Assembly: GCF_013044505.1 (NCBI RefSeq)
Contig: NZ_JABERD010000038.1
Span: 1 to 60,375, forward strand
DNA: 60,375 nt
Reading direction: 5' to 3'
From: Streptomyces sp. S3(2020)
GTDB taxonomy: Bacteria; Actinomycetota; Actinomycetes; Streptomycetales; Streptomycetaceae
Of the stretch, positions 43,247 through 52,481 are shown piece by piece. The notes under the pieces are model-generated. The model saw only the letters and a list, made by a program, of their open reading frames with translations. It did not search any database and was not told the DNA's origin. Numbering within the stretch: the first letter of the stretch is position 1; each line of letters begins with the position of its first letter. Position numbers and translations under genes: made by a program.

Positions 43247-46231
43247 ATGCCGACCGCCCCCCTTCCCCAGAACACGGACGAACTGTTCCAGGCGCTCCAG
43301 GAGAACGACCGGCGCCCCTACGGCCGCACCCGCACCGTCACCGCCGAGGAACTCGTCGACGCCGCCGAGCAGTTCGCGGAGTCCGGCCCGCTCGTCCACG
43401 CCCTCCTCGAACTCCAGGAGGCGTACACCTACGGCTCCGAACCCCGGAAGTCACCCGTCGTCTTCGCACGGCTGCTCACCCTCTTCGACGAGCAGCCCGA
43501 CGTCTTCGACGAGCGCCTGCGCCACCAGCTGTTCTGGCGTTTCAAGTGGGTGGCCCACGCCCTGCGCCAGCTCCCCGAGATACCCCTGACCAGCCTGCGC
43601 CAGTGGCTGACGGAGATGCGCGACCGGTACGAGAAGGCCGACCTCGGCCTCCAGCCCTACTACGGCCAGGCGTACCAGCTCGCCGCCCATGTCGGCGAGG
43701 ACATCGCCCTCGCCCACGAGTTGTGGGCGGGCCGCACCCGCACCCGGCTCAGCGACTGCGAGGCCTGCGAGATCTGCCAGCGCGCCCGCTACCACCTCAG
43801 GGCGGGCGACGACGAGCGGGCCCTGCGCGCCTGGGAGCCCGTCCTGGCCGGGAAGGAGTCCTGCAAGGAGGAGCCGGCCCGCTCCGCCTCGTACGCACTG
43901 CTCCCCCTGCTGCGCACCGGCGACGCCGACCGGGCCCGCGAACTGCACCTCGTCGGCTACCGCGCCTGCCGCCGCAACCCCTCGATGTCCGAGGAGGTCG
44001 GCCGGCACCTGGAGTTCTGCGCGCTCACCGGCAACGAGGCACGGGGCCTGGAACTCCTCGCCGAGAACCGCAACCTGTTCGACGAGGTCGACTCGCCGCT
44101 GGACCAGTTCGGCTTCCTCACCGGCGTGGAGGTCCTCCTCCAGCGCGTCGAACTCCTCGGCCACGGCGAACTCCCCACCGTCGGATACGCGGGCCGCACC
44201 TGGACGGTGTCCGGTCTGCGCGCCGAGGTCCGCAAGCGCGCCGACGACCTCGCCGCCCGCTTCGACACCCGCAACGGAACCACGGCCCACGCCGACCGCC
44301 GCAGGGCCCGCCTCGACCGGGCCCCGCTCCTGGACGCGCTGGAACTGACCCTGCGCCCCCGCAGCCTCGACGACGCGGCCCCGGCCGCCCCGGTCACCAC
44401 ACCCGTCGCCCCGACGGCCACCGCGGTCCCCGACGCGCTGCCCGAACTCATCCTCAAGGCACGAGCGGCGGAGCAGGAGGGGCACCCGGACGCACAGGTC
44501 TGCTGGGCGCGGCTGCGTACGCTCTCTGCCGCCCGCGACTACACCCACCCCGACGCCCCGGCCGTCGGCCCGCTCGTACGGCTGCGCGCCGACCTGCTGG
44601 CCGACGAGGCGAACCGGGCGGGCGAGAAGGACGAGTACGCCGACTCCGCCGCCCTCCACGAGGAGGCCGCGGCCCTGTACGACGACGCCGGACTGCCGGG
44701 CCACGCGGCACTCGCCCGGGCCTGCGCTCTGCTGGCTGCCGCCGAAATCCCTGCGGAGAGCGCCGACGGGTCCGAGGCGGAAGGCGCCGACGGAACCGAT
44801 GCGGAAGGTGCCGACGGTGCCGAGGCGAAGGCCGCCGTACTGACCGCCACGCATGCGTCCATCGTCCGCCTCCACGAGGAGACGCCCGAACTCGCCCCGT
44901 ACCAGGAAGCCCGTCTGCTGCGGCTGCGGGCGACCGCGCTCGCCCTGCGCGTGCAGACGTCGGGCAGCGAGAAGCATGTCGCGCCGGTCTTCGCGGAGGT
45001 GGACGCGTTGCACGCGTTCGCCACCCGGCACGACCTCGACGGGCAGATCTCCGGCGCCCTGCTGCTGCGGGCCAGCACCCACGCGATCTCCGGCAGCATG
45101 CCCACCGCGGTCACCGAGATCGACGCGCTCCTCGACCGGTTGCGGACGCGGGGCCCCGCCTGGCACCTGCCCCGCACGCTCGGCCTGCGCGCCCGGTTCC
45201 AGTTCGGCCTCCAGGACGCGCAGGCCGCGCACGCGGACCTGTCCGAGGCCCTGCGGCTGGCCGCCGACTGGCCCGCCGAGACGGTCGGCACCGCCCGCCT
45301 CCACGGCGATGCGGCCCAGGCCTGCGTGTACCTGGGCCGCCCCGACGAGGCACTGCGGCATCTGACGCGCTCCGCGGAGCTGGAACTTCGCCGCGGCAGC
45401 CGGACGGACGCGTTCTGCACGTACAGCAACGCGGCCCAGCTCAGCCTCGACCTCGGCCGCGTGGAGGACTGCATCGCGCTGCTCGACTCCCTGCTGGCCG
45501 AACCGGACGTCACCGGGGGAGAGCTGAACGACCGGATCGTCGCTCAGCTGCGTCTGACCCGCGCCCGCGCGCTGCACACGGGGGAGGACCTCAAGGCCGC
45601 CACGGCCGAGTTCGTCACCCTGTGCGCCGAGTCGGCCGGCTGGGACGACGACCCGGGGAGCCACGCCATGATCGCCGCGGAGACCGCCGTACTCCTCGGT
45701 GAGTCCGGCGAGTTCGAGCGGGCTCGCGACGTCGCGGACCAGGCACTCGCCGCGCATGCCAGAACCCCGCGCTTCGAGCACCTCAGCAACTCCCTGCGCG
45801 AACTCGCCCGCCTCCAGGCCCAGCAGCAGGGCCCCGACGGTCTGACCGGCGCGCTCGCCTTCCTCACCGACGCGGGCCGCGTCGCCGACGAGGCGCGAGC
45901 CGCCGGGTACGAGGCCCAGGGCCGCTCCCTGGACACCGCCCTGGCCTACGAACACGGCCGGGTCAACGCCTACACCGGCGAGTACGAGGACGCCCTGACC
46001 GCCCTGGACAAGGCCCTCGCCCTGCTCGGCGAACCGGGACGGGACGACGACGCCGGCGAATGGGCCGAGTGCGTCCGCCTCGCGGCCGCGGTGGAGGGCC
46101 TCTACCAGGAACGCCCCGCCCCCGCCCTCACCCGCCTCGACTCAGCCATCACCCACCTCACCGCCCTGGGCCACACCGAGGAGACCGAGTCGCTGGCCTC
46201 GTTGGCGGCCCGGTTGCGCGACGAGGGCTGA
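43247..46231 (+). CDS. Large TPR-repeat protein partnered with HSP90
   Basis: A 994-aa helical-repeat protein. The N-terminal third contains CEACEICQRARYHL (a CxxCxxC cluster, about residues 177-183) and degenerate repeats. A Glu/Asp/Ala/Gly-rich linker (ADGSEAEGADGTDAEGADGA) lies about residues 504-525. The C-terminal half has clear TPRs (AQAACVYLGRPDEALRHLTR-like units, GEYEDALTALDKALALLGEP). In eukaryotes TPR cochaperones bind HSP90; here the genes are two bases apart, so the same partnership is inferred. A strong terminator follows. Confidence 0.85.
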   Translation: MPTAPLPQNTDELFQALQENDRRPYGRTRTVTAEELVDAAEQFAESGPLVHALLELQEAYTYGSEPRKSPVVFARLLTLFDEQPDVFDERLRHQLFWRFKWVAHALRQLPEIPLTSLRQWLTEMRDRYEKADLGLQPYYGQAYQLAAHVGEDIALAHELWAGRTRTRLSDCEACEICQRARYHLRAGDDERALRAWEPVLAGKESCKEEPARSASYALLPLLRTGDADRARELHLVGYRACRRNPSMSEEVGRHLEFCALTGNEARGLELLAENRNLFDEVDSPLDQFGFLTGVEVLLQRVELLGHGELPTVGYAGRTWTVSGLRAEVRKRADDLAARFDTRNGTTAHADRRRARLDRAPLLDALELTLRPRSLDDAAPAAPVTTPVAPTATAVPDALPELILKARAAEQEGHPDAQVCWARLRTLSAARDYTHPDAPAVGPLVRLRADLLADEANRAGEKDEYADSAALHEEAAALYDDAGLPGHAALARACALLAAAEIPAESADGSEAEGADGTDAEGADGAEAKAAVLTATHASIVRLHEETPELAPYQEARLLRLRATALALRVQTSGSEKHVAPVFAEVDALHAFATRHDLDGQISGALLLRASTHAISGSMPTAVTEIDALLDRLRTRGPAWHLPRTLGLRARFQFGLQDAQAAHADLSEALRLAADWPAETVGTARLHGDAAQACVYLGRPDEALRHLTRSAELELRRGSRTDAFCTYSNAAQLSLDLGRVEDCIALLDSLLAEPDVTGGELNDRIVAQLRLTRARALHTGEDLKAATAEFVTLCAESAGWDDDPGSHAMIAAETAVLLGESGEFERARDVADQALAAHARTPRFEHLSNSLRELARLQAQQQGPDGLTGALAFLTDAGRVADEARAAGYEAQGRSLDTALAYEHGRVNAYTGEYEDALTALDKALALLGEPGRDDDAGEWAECVRLAAAVEGLYQERPAPALTRLDSAITHLTALGHTEETESLASLAARLRDEG

Positions 46232-46247
46232 CGAGGGGTGACGAGAG

Positions 46248-46283
46248 GGGCGCCTGCCCGGGATCTTCCCTGGCAAGGCGCCC
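46248..46283 (+). terminator. Terminator of the HSP90/TPR operon
   Basis: Outer stem GGGCGCCT (46248-46255) with AGGCGCCC (46276-46283); inner stem GCCCGGGA (46256-46263) with TCCCTGGC (46267-46274). TTGTTCGGTTGT follows. It begins 16 bp after the TPR stop. Confidence 0.85.
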
Positions 46284-46398
46284 TTGTTCGGTTGTCTGGA
46301 AGCAGCCCGGCCCTCGCGTCGCTCACCGCGTGGGCGAGGGCCGCACCCGAACTCGGCGACCGCATCTGCCCTGAAGTCGGAGATCCGGCATGCTCCCG

Positions 46399-48504
46399 TC
46401 ACCCGTCACGGTTGCTGAGATGGTGTTGCAAGGTGAGGTGGCGAAACTGGTAGACGGCGCCGACGCGACGCAGGATCCCACGCCGCTCGTGAGCGTCGAC
46501 CAGGAACGCCATCAGACGCCAGGGGACGCGTCCTTGGGCCGCCAGCAGGAGGCGGGCGGTGACGAATCGCCACCACAGCGCTCCGCCCGTGGCGACGAAG
46601 GCGCCGAACGCCACGCCGGCGAGAGCACCCAGTCCCGGATGGGTGCCGAATCCGACGACGCAGCCGAGGGTGAGTCCGAAGACCAGCCACAGGCCCAGGA
46701 ACACGTTGCGGTCGGTCGACAGCAGGTCGCCAGGGCTGACCGGATCAGAGGCATAGGGAATGTGGGCGCTCAGCCCACCTGCGACCCCTCCGACCAAGCC
46801 GGCACCGATGGCGGTGGTCGCACCGCTTTCCAGCCCGAACGGCAGACCAAGTGCGAGGCCGATCACGAAACCGCCTCCGGCTCCGATGGCCACGAAGGGA
46901 TTGGGCAGCCAGCCGATGCCGGAGTTGGGCCCTGTCCTTTCATGGACAGGCGTGAAGAGGAGCCCGGTCGCGGTGGCCATGCAGACGAGGACTCCCGCTG
47001 TCAGACCCACGCCGGCACCCAGGGCCGGCCGCCCCATGATCAGACCCGCGAGCAGACCTGCGGTCGAGCCGGTGAACAGTCCACCCAGGCCGAAGGCGAT
47101 CAGCAGACGGTAGGCGGAGAAGGCTGCGGACAGCTGCCACCAGGCCAGATGAGGGGTGCCGCCCAAGGAGTTGCTCATGTGCCGGGCCAGGAAGATCAGA
47201 CACCGCTCGGCCTGTTGGGGACTCCAAGGGCACGGACGGGAGGGGTGGGGACGGTAGGCCGCAGGGATGAACGCGCGGTACAGATGGTGCTCCAAGACGT
47301 CCCGCGAGTCGAACTCGGCGTCGACGAGTTGGTCGGGATGGGCGGCCGCGCCGATCGACTCCCCGGGGCGCGGGTTGTAGATGGCACGGGCCATGAAGAG
47401 TCCGAGCGGTGTGCTCAGAACCTGCGCGACGGGCGAATCCGGGTCGCGCAGCGCGTCCACGACACGAGCCCACCGATCGGCGCCATGGGCGTCCCGGCCT
47501 CCGGCGTCGTGGCGCAGATATGTGACCGCCATGTCGGCATCCACGGGCCGGAGTTGGATCGCGGCGGCTCCGTCCAGCCGCACGCGGACCGCGCCTTGCG
47601 CGGGCGCGACCGCGTGACGGAATTCGGCGGTGCGACTGGTCAGAACAAGTGGCTCCCTGGCGTTGAACACCTTGTTGATCGAGTGCAGTGCGTGGTGCCG
47701 GAGAGCGTCGGGCAGTTCATCCAGGCCGTCGAACAGCGGTAGAACGAGGCGCCGTTCCACCAAGGCGCGGGCCAGCGAGTGGTTCCGTCGGCCGGGTGCG
47801 AGGCCGTTGCCGGGGACGGGGGCTCTGAGACCAGGATAGTCCTGGATCAGTTGGTCGGTCATCCAGGTGTGCAGATCCTGACGCAGCGGGTCGAAGGAAG
47901 CCAGGGCGAACAGGACGGGTACCGCACCGTCAGGATTGCGGTGCGCCGGGTCGAGCAGCGCGAGGAGCAGCCGGACCAGGAGCATGGTCTTGCCGGAGCC
48001 CGGCTCGCCCAGGACGGCCAAGCGCCGTGTAGGGACACGGTGGAGGAACACATCCTGGATGTCGTTTCCGGCACCGCCGAGTTCCTCCGGCCCGTCGGCC
48101 CACCGCTCGGCGCTGTTCGACGGGCTGCCTACACCCTGCCGCGCGGCCTCCCGGAGCACGTCCCATTCCACCGTCACGGCGGGGTCGGCAGCGGACCAGG
48201 CGACCGGCAGCGGGTAGGGGTAATTGAGCCGCCACACCTCTGCCTCCGCTTCCCACTGGCGCCGTATCACCACCGCCAACGCCTCGGCCGCATCCGCCAG
48301 CGCCTCACCGGTGCCTGTCACACCCTGCCGGAGTCGGAAGGCCGTGACAAGGAGCGGCGGTAACCCCAGCAGCGCGGCGGCCACTCCGATCACCTTGCCC
48401 ATGTCGTCGAGGCGATCGACACCCCACGCGTACAGGACCGTCGTCACCACCAGCAGTGCCGCGACGGCATAGAACCGTGCCCACCACCCTGTCCCGCCAG
48501 CCAC
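46399..48504 (-). CDS. Membrane-anchored NACHT-family NTPase
   Basis: A 701-aa STAND NTPase. Two N-terminal helices (VAALLVVTTVLYAW, VIGVAAALLGLPPLLVTAF) are followed by Walker A GEPGSGKT (166-173) and the NACHT-type Walker B LPLFDGLDELPD (255-266). A winged-helix region follows, then about 6-8 Gly/Ala-rich membrane helices (roughly 450-640). The C-terminal FRHLTLQHHL matches a motif ending many Streptomyces NACHT proteins. STAND NTPases sense danger and trigger defence or death; the membrane part could be the effector. GTG 48504 has GGGGGG. It diverges from 48690. Confidence 0.85.
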   Translation of the reverse strand: MAGGTGWWARFYAVAALLVVTTVLYAWGVDRLDDMGKVIGVAAALLGLPPLLVTAFRLRQGVTGTGEALADAAEALAVVIRRQWEAEAEVWRLNYPYPLPVAWSAADPAVTVEWDVLREAARQGVGSPSNSAERWADGPEELGGAGNDIQDVFLHRVPTRRLAVLGEPGSGKTMLLVRLLLALLDPAHRNPDGAVPVLFALASFDPLRQDLHTWMTDQLIQDYPGLRAPVPGNGLAPGRRNHSLARALVERRLVLPLFDGLDELPDALRHHALHSINKVFNAREPLVLTSRTAEFRHAVAPAQGAVRVRLDGAAAIQLRPVDADMAVTYLRHDAGGRDAHGADRWARVVDALRDPDSPVAQVLSTPLGLFMARAIYNPRPGESIGAAAHPDQLVDAEFDSRDVLEHHLYRAFIPAAYRPHPSRPCPWSPQQAERCLIFLARHMSNSLGGTPHLAWWQLSAAFSAYRLLIAFGLGGLFTGSTAGLLAGLIMGRPALGAGVGLTAGVLVCMATATGLLFTPVHERTGPNSGIGWLPNPFVAIGAGGGFVIGLALGLPFGLESGATTAIGAGLVGGVAGGLSAHIPYASDPVSPGDLLSTDRNVFLGLWLVFGLTLGCVVGFGTHPGLGALAGVAFGAFVATGGALWWRFVTARLLLAAQGRVPWRLMAFLVDAHERRGILRRVGAVYQFRHLTLQHHLSNRDG

Positions 48505-48644
48505 GTCAAAGCCCCCCGCTCATCGACTACTTCGGAGATCAGCCGATCTTGCACGCCAAGACAGCCATACGCGAGAAGGAACAGTCAACGGGGACAGAGT
48601 TCTTGCCAGGTCGCTGTTGATGCGTCGGCTCGCATGACCCGGAC

Positions 48645-48663
48645 CGAACCTGGGATCGGTAGG
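48645..48663 (+). repeat. 19-bp motif, copy 1
   Basis: CGAACCTGGGATCGGTAGG lies in the gap between the NACHT gene and the divergent gene at 48690. An identical copy is at 55139-55157, also in a divergent gap. A GCGGCGAG/CTCGCCGC hairpin (48671-48678 with 48682-48689) follows and ends at the base before the start codon. The motif may be a promoter element or a shared operator. Confidence 0.75.
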
Positions 48664-48689
48664 AGTCGCTGCGGCGAGAGCCTCGCCGC

Positions 48690-49565
48690 ATGGACCTGCA
48701 GAAGATGCTCGGGTTGTGGTGGACGGTGCCCGCTGGGCTGGCGTTGGTGGGTTATGTGTGTTCGCTGGCCGGGCTGACCCGGCCGCAGCGGGCGGTGTGG
48801 GTGACGGCTCGGGTCGTGGAGGTGCATCCGCCGGGACACGGTGAGTCGGGGAACCACGGGATACCGGTGACGATCGTGTACCAGGACCCGGGCACCGGGC
48901 GGGAGTTCAGACTGCGGCACGAGAACAAGCGTGGCGACCGGGTGCTGGTGGCCTGGGTGGGACAGGAGTTCCCGGTCCGGTTTCCGCGACGGCGGCCGGA
49001 GCGGTTCTATCTCATGCTGGACAGCGAGGGGCGGACCTCCGGTACCGGCGGGCCGAACTGCATGGTGTTCCTGCTGGTGTTGGGACTGGTCGTCCAGTCG
49101 TTCTTCGCGTGGGGCTGGCAGTGGGGGCTGATCTGCGTCGGTGGCCTGCTGCTCCTCGTCGTCGCGCTGAGCCGGGACGGCGAGCTCGCGCGCTCCCGCG
49201 CCGCCCAACTGGCCGCGGGCGTCACCGTGCAGGGCCGCGTGGTCGCCGTCACCAGGGACGTCCACTCCGACGCCGAAGGCGGCGAGACCGTCAGCCACGC
49301 CTCCGTCGTCGCCTTCACCACCCACGAGGGCGTCGAGGTCACCGCGTTGTGCACGCAGGGCATCCGGAACATCGCCAGGTCCCTCGGCCGGGACATCCCC
49401 CTGCGTTACGCGCCCGCCGACCCGTCCCTCCTCACCGCCGACCCCGACCACGAACGCCGTGAGCGCACGTCGCAGATCCGGTTCGTCGTCTCCCTGCTGG
49501 CCGCGGGGACCGCCGCGATCGGGGTGGGCGTGTACTGCCTCCACCACCCCTGGCCCCTCACCTGA
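48690..49565 (+). CDS. DUF3592-like membrane protein
   Basis: A 291-aa membrane protein. One N-terminal helix (WWTVPAGLALVGYVCSLAGL) is followed by a beta-rich domain (ARVVEVHPPGHG, PVTIVYQDPGTGREFRL). Two central helices (CMVFLLVLGLVVQSFFAW, WGLICVGGLLLLVVAL) precede a second such domain (VQGRVVAVTRDVHSDAEGGE), and a last helix closes it. Duplicated DUF3592-like modules are evident. The start is hairpin-flanked and the 19-bp motif lies 26 bases upstream. It overlaps the end of the convergent CHAT gene by eight bases. The role is unknown. Confidence 0.8.
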   Translation: MDLQKMLGLWWTVPAGLALVGYVCSLAGLTRPQRAVWVTARVVEVHPPGHGESGNHGIPVTIVYQDPGTGREFRLRHENKRGDRVLVAWVGQEFPVRFPRRRPERFYLMLDSEGRTSGTGGPNCMVFLLVLGLVVQSFFAWGWQWGLICVGGLLLLVVALSRDGELARSRAAQLAAGVTVQGRVVAVTRDVHSDAEGGETVSHASVVAFTTHEGVEVTALCTQGIRNIARSLGRDIPLRYAPADPSLLTADPDHERRERTSQIRFVVSLLAAGTAAIGVGVYCLHHPWPLT

Positions 49566-50808
49566 CGATGCAGGTCAGGGCCGCCCAGAGGAGTGGCGAG
49601 TGCTCGATCCGGCCGTCTGCGCGCCACCGGTCGAGCCGCTGTCGCTGCCAGGCGCCGAGATGACCGACCGGGTCGTGGTCCTCGTGGGCCGCGTCCACGG
49701 CGACCACGGCCTCCGTGAGCGGCCGTACCGACTCCGGCAGACCGGCCAGACGGTGGAAGGCGAAGCTCGTGGGGAGCACCCAGCGGGTGGCGGTGACCAG
49801 CTGAGCGCCGTTGTGGATCATCGCCGTCGCCAGGCCGAAGGACTCCGCGAAGCGGAGATCGCCACCGCTCTCGCACGCGATCAGCGCGACGCGCGGCGGC
49901 GCGGGCCAGAGCTGTGCGCCCGGCACACCGTCCGCGCGCAGTGGGAGCGTGCCCAGGAGAAGGTCCTTGGCGGACAACGGGCGGTGCGTGCGCACCAGTT
50001 CGGTCATCCCCGTGGTCTCCGGGCCGCAGCACAGATGAAGGGTGACGTCCTCGCTCTGCCCGCCCTCGACGGGGGCGCCGCTGACATGCCCGACGTACAT
50101 CAGACGGCGGGCACCCTTGCGCAGCGCCTCGCCCAGCCGGTCGCGGTCGAGGTCGGTGCGGCGGAACGCCTCGACGGGAGTGGCGACGGACGGTACGACG
50201 GTGCCCGCGTCGAGCCTGCGCTGTACGAGGGACAGCAGCGCCGGGTCCGAGCCGGGCTGGCCCAGGACCGAGCCGAGCGGGGAGTCGGCGCGGAAGCCGG
50301 GGACACGGGGGTCCAGGACGAGGACCACGGCGTCCGAGTCCGAGTCCGGGTCCTGATCGGGCGGGGTGGTGGCTGCCCGTCGTAGCGAGGCCGGTGCCGT
50401 CGTGGCGATGTCCACCAGGTCGATCAGCCGTATGCCGCTGTCGTCGCCGTCCACTGCCAGCAGCTCCCACGGGACCTGGGCGACCCGGGGCGACGGCTGG
50501 AGCCGCATCAGCGGACGGCCCAGCCGGGCGGACACCTGGCGGATCTGGTCGGTCAGGCCCGGCGGCCACAGCACCTCGGCCAGCATGCGGGAGAGGCGGC
50601 GCTCGTCCTCGTACGTGGCCAGCGCGCCGGACTCGAACGCGCGCCGCATGCCTTCCGCGCCGCCGCCCGGCAGCTCGGCGGCCAGCGCCCGCATCGCCTC
50701 GTCCACGTCCGGCCCCGGCGCGTACCCGGTGCCGAAGCCCTGCGCCCCACGGGCCCATGTCCAGGTCATGTGCAGGTCACCGGCGTCGGCGAGGCGGACC
50801 TGGACCAC
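49558..50808 (-). CDS. CHAT-domain (caspase-like) protease
   Basis: A 416-aa CHAT protein. The caspase-like dyad is visible: His241 in RLMYVGHVSG and Cys312 in VALIACESGGDLRF, followed by GLATAMIHNGAQLVTATRWVLP, a standard CHAT ending. An N-terminal region (1-150) contains RLGRPLMRLQPSPRVAQVPWELL, typical of CHAT proteins. CHAT proteases cleave specific targets in defence or programmed death. This is the last gene of a four-gene operon, 17 bp after the TPR gene, from which it probably receives its activating signal. GTG 50808 is the start; the ribosome site is weak. Confidence 0.88.
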   Translation of the reverse strand: MVQVRLADAGDLHMTWTWARGAQGFGTGYAPGPDVDEAMRALAAELPGGGAEGMRRAFESGALATYEDERRLSRMLAEVLWPPGLTDQIRQVSARLGRPLMRLQPSPRVAQVPWELLAVDGDDSGIRLIDLVDIATTAPASLRRAATTPPDQDPDSDSDAVVLVLDPRVPGFRADSPLGSVLGQPGSDPALLSLVQRRLDAGTVVPSVATPVEAFRRTDLDRDRLGEALRKGARRLMYVGHVSGAPVEGGQSEDVTLHLCCGPETTGMTELVRTHRPLSAKDLLLGTLPLRADGVPGAQLWPAPPRVALIACESGGDLRFAESFGLATAMIHNGAQLVTATRWVLPTSFAFHRLAGLPESVRPLTEAVVAVDAAHEDHDPVGHLGAWQRQRLDRWRADGRIEHSPLLWAALTCIVR

Positions 50809-50825
50809 CGGACGGTTCGGGTCGG

Positions 50826-52478
50826 TCAGATCGTCGGCGGACAGAACGGCACCTCTTCCTCGCTCACGATCCGCCGGTGATAGCGGAACTCGGCTGCCTG
50901 GACGTACTCCTGGAGCGCGGTACGGCCGCCCGCCTCCGCCGACATCACGATCTTCGGCGGCGGCGCGACCCGCAGGCCGACGGAGGCGGCGGCCTCGGCC
51001 GCGATGCCGCCCAGCGCCAGGGGAGCGCCGCCATCAGGGGCGTAGTCGGGGGCGTACGTCTTCATGGCGGCATCCGGGAAGACGGTCGCCTTGCTTGCGG
51101 TGGACGTACGGCTCAGCGCCAGGGAGGCGCCCGCGCACCGGTGTTCCACCAGCTCGAAGATCAGCCCCTGGTCGTTGCTGCGGAGAGCCAGCCGGAATAC
51201 CAACTGCATTGCCTCGTCGGCCAGTTGGAGCCACTGGCTGCGGGCGTGGGCGGTGGCGAAGTCGTAGCGGGCCGCCTCCAGCGTCAGTGCGGCGGGCAGC
51301 GCGAGGGAGAGCGCGTTGGCGATCGAGGCGCGTTCGTGGACGCCGTGGTCGGTCCGGTTCAGGTTGTCCTCAAGGGTTCGCGCGAGCATCAGGTCCACCT
51401 GGGCGCACCGCTCGTACACCCCGCGCTCCTGGTACACGTCCCGCGCGCCCTGCGCGAGCCGCTTCATCTCCTCGATGTCGCCCCGTTCGTACGCGTGCCG
51501 GGCGCCCAACAGCATGGTGTCGGCCGCGGCGACCGCGGCACCGACCTGCTGGAACCGGGCCAGGCTGGACGCCGTCAGAGCGGCGGCGCCGACCGCGTCC
51601 CCGCGGTGCGCGGCGATGGCGGCACGGGCCTGTTCGCAGACCGCCAAGTCCTCGGCCTGGCCCTGCCGTTCGAAGATCTCGGCGGCCTCCGCGTACAACT
51701 CCTCCGCGCGGTCGAGATCACCGGCCTGCAACGCCGCGTACGCCCGGTGGGAGAGCACCTGTTGGCGCCCCGCGTGATGGCCCAGCGCCAGATAGGCCTC
51801 CTCCGCGCGGGCGAAATAGTCCTCCGCCTGCTCGAACCGTACGGTCGAGGCGCAGACGACCCCCAGACAGTCCAGCAGATACGGCCCGGCCGGCGGCGCG
51901 TCGGTCAGCAGGGCCGAGGCCAGTTCCTCCGCCGCGCCCCACGCGCTGCGGTCCATCAGCAGATGCACCCGGCTCAGGCCGACCTCGGCGGTGCGCAGCC
52001 CCTCGGGGTCGTCGAACTCCGACAACAGGCCCGTCGCCTCGTCCATCACCTCCTGCGCCTCGTCGAACTGCCCGGTTCTGCGCAGCAGTTCGACCCTGGC
52101 CAGCAGTGTCTTCAGCAGGACCTCCAGCCACAGCCGGCGGCCGTTCGGTCCCATCGGCACGGACGCGATACCCCGCACCAGATCGAGGGACCGCCCGATG
52201 GACAGGGCCGCCCCGGGCAGATCCGTGGCTGCGAGCTGAACCGTCCCGATGTCGGAGAGCAGATGCCCGCGCAGCAGTTGTACGTCGGGGGAGTCCTCGA
52301 AGGACTCGGCCACGGTGAGCAGTTCGGCGTAGACGGCCAGTGCTGCCGGGAGGTCCGGGGTGAGTTGATGCTGTTCGGCGAGTGCGAAGCCGCTGTCGAA
52401 GGGCTCGCCGTAGCTGAGTCCCGTCGCCTGCTCTTCCTGTTCCGCCGTGTCCTGCGGGTCCTCCGGCTCTTCCGGCAT
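50826..52478 (-). CDS. TPR-repeat protein of the CHAT operon
   Basis: A 550-aa protein with an acidic N-terminus (1-25) and TPR-like units from about 30 to 400 (LPAALAVYAELLTVAESFED, FEQAEDYFARAEEAYLALGH, LDRAEELYAEAAEIFERQGQ). The last 150 residues (LIFELVEHRCAGASLALSRT onward) resemble the link region before CHAT domains in fused TPR-CHAT proteins. Here TPR and CHAT are encoded separately, with 17 bp between genes. It should regulate or recruit the protease. It starts three bases after the upstream stop. Confidence 0.85.
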   Translation of the reverse strand: MPEEPEDPQDTAEQEEQATGLSYGEPFDSGFALAEQHQLTPDLPAALAVYAELLTVAESFEDSPDVQLLRGHLLSDIGTVQLAATDLPGAALSIGRSLDLVRGIASVPMGPNGRRLWLEVLLKTLLARVELLRRTGQFDEAQEVMDEATGLLSEFDDPEGLRTAEVGLSRVHLLMDRSAWGAAEELASALLTDAPPAGPYLLDCLGVVCASTVRFEQAEDYFARAEEAYLALGHHAGRQQVLSHRAYAALQAGDLDRAEELYAEAAEIFERQGQAEDLAVCEQARAAIAAHRGDAVGAAALTASSLARFQQVGAAVAAADTMLLGARHAYERGDIEEMKRLAQGARDVYQERGVYERCAQVDLMLARTLEDNLNRTDHGVHERASIANALSLALPAALTLEAARYDFATAHARSQWLQLADEAMQLVFRLALRSNDQGLIFELVEHRCAGASLALSRTSTASKATVFPDAAMKTYAPDYAPDGGAPLALGGIAAEAAASVGLRVAPPPKIVMSAEAGGRTALQEYVQAAEFRYHRRIVSEEEVPFCPPTI

Positions 52479-52481
52479 GGG

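Noticed and set aside
46434..46465. tRNA-Leu-like 5' segment (GGTGGCGAAACTGGTAGAC)
   Set aside because: It lies in the 3' coding end of the NACHT gene, in the segment encoding the conserved FRHLTLQHHL motif, and no acceptor, anticodon or T arm completes a cloverleaf.
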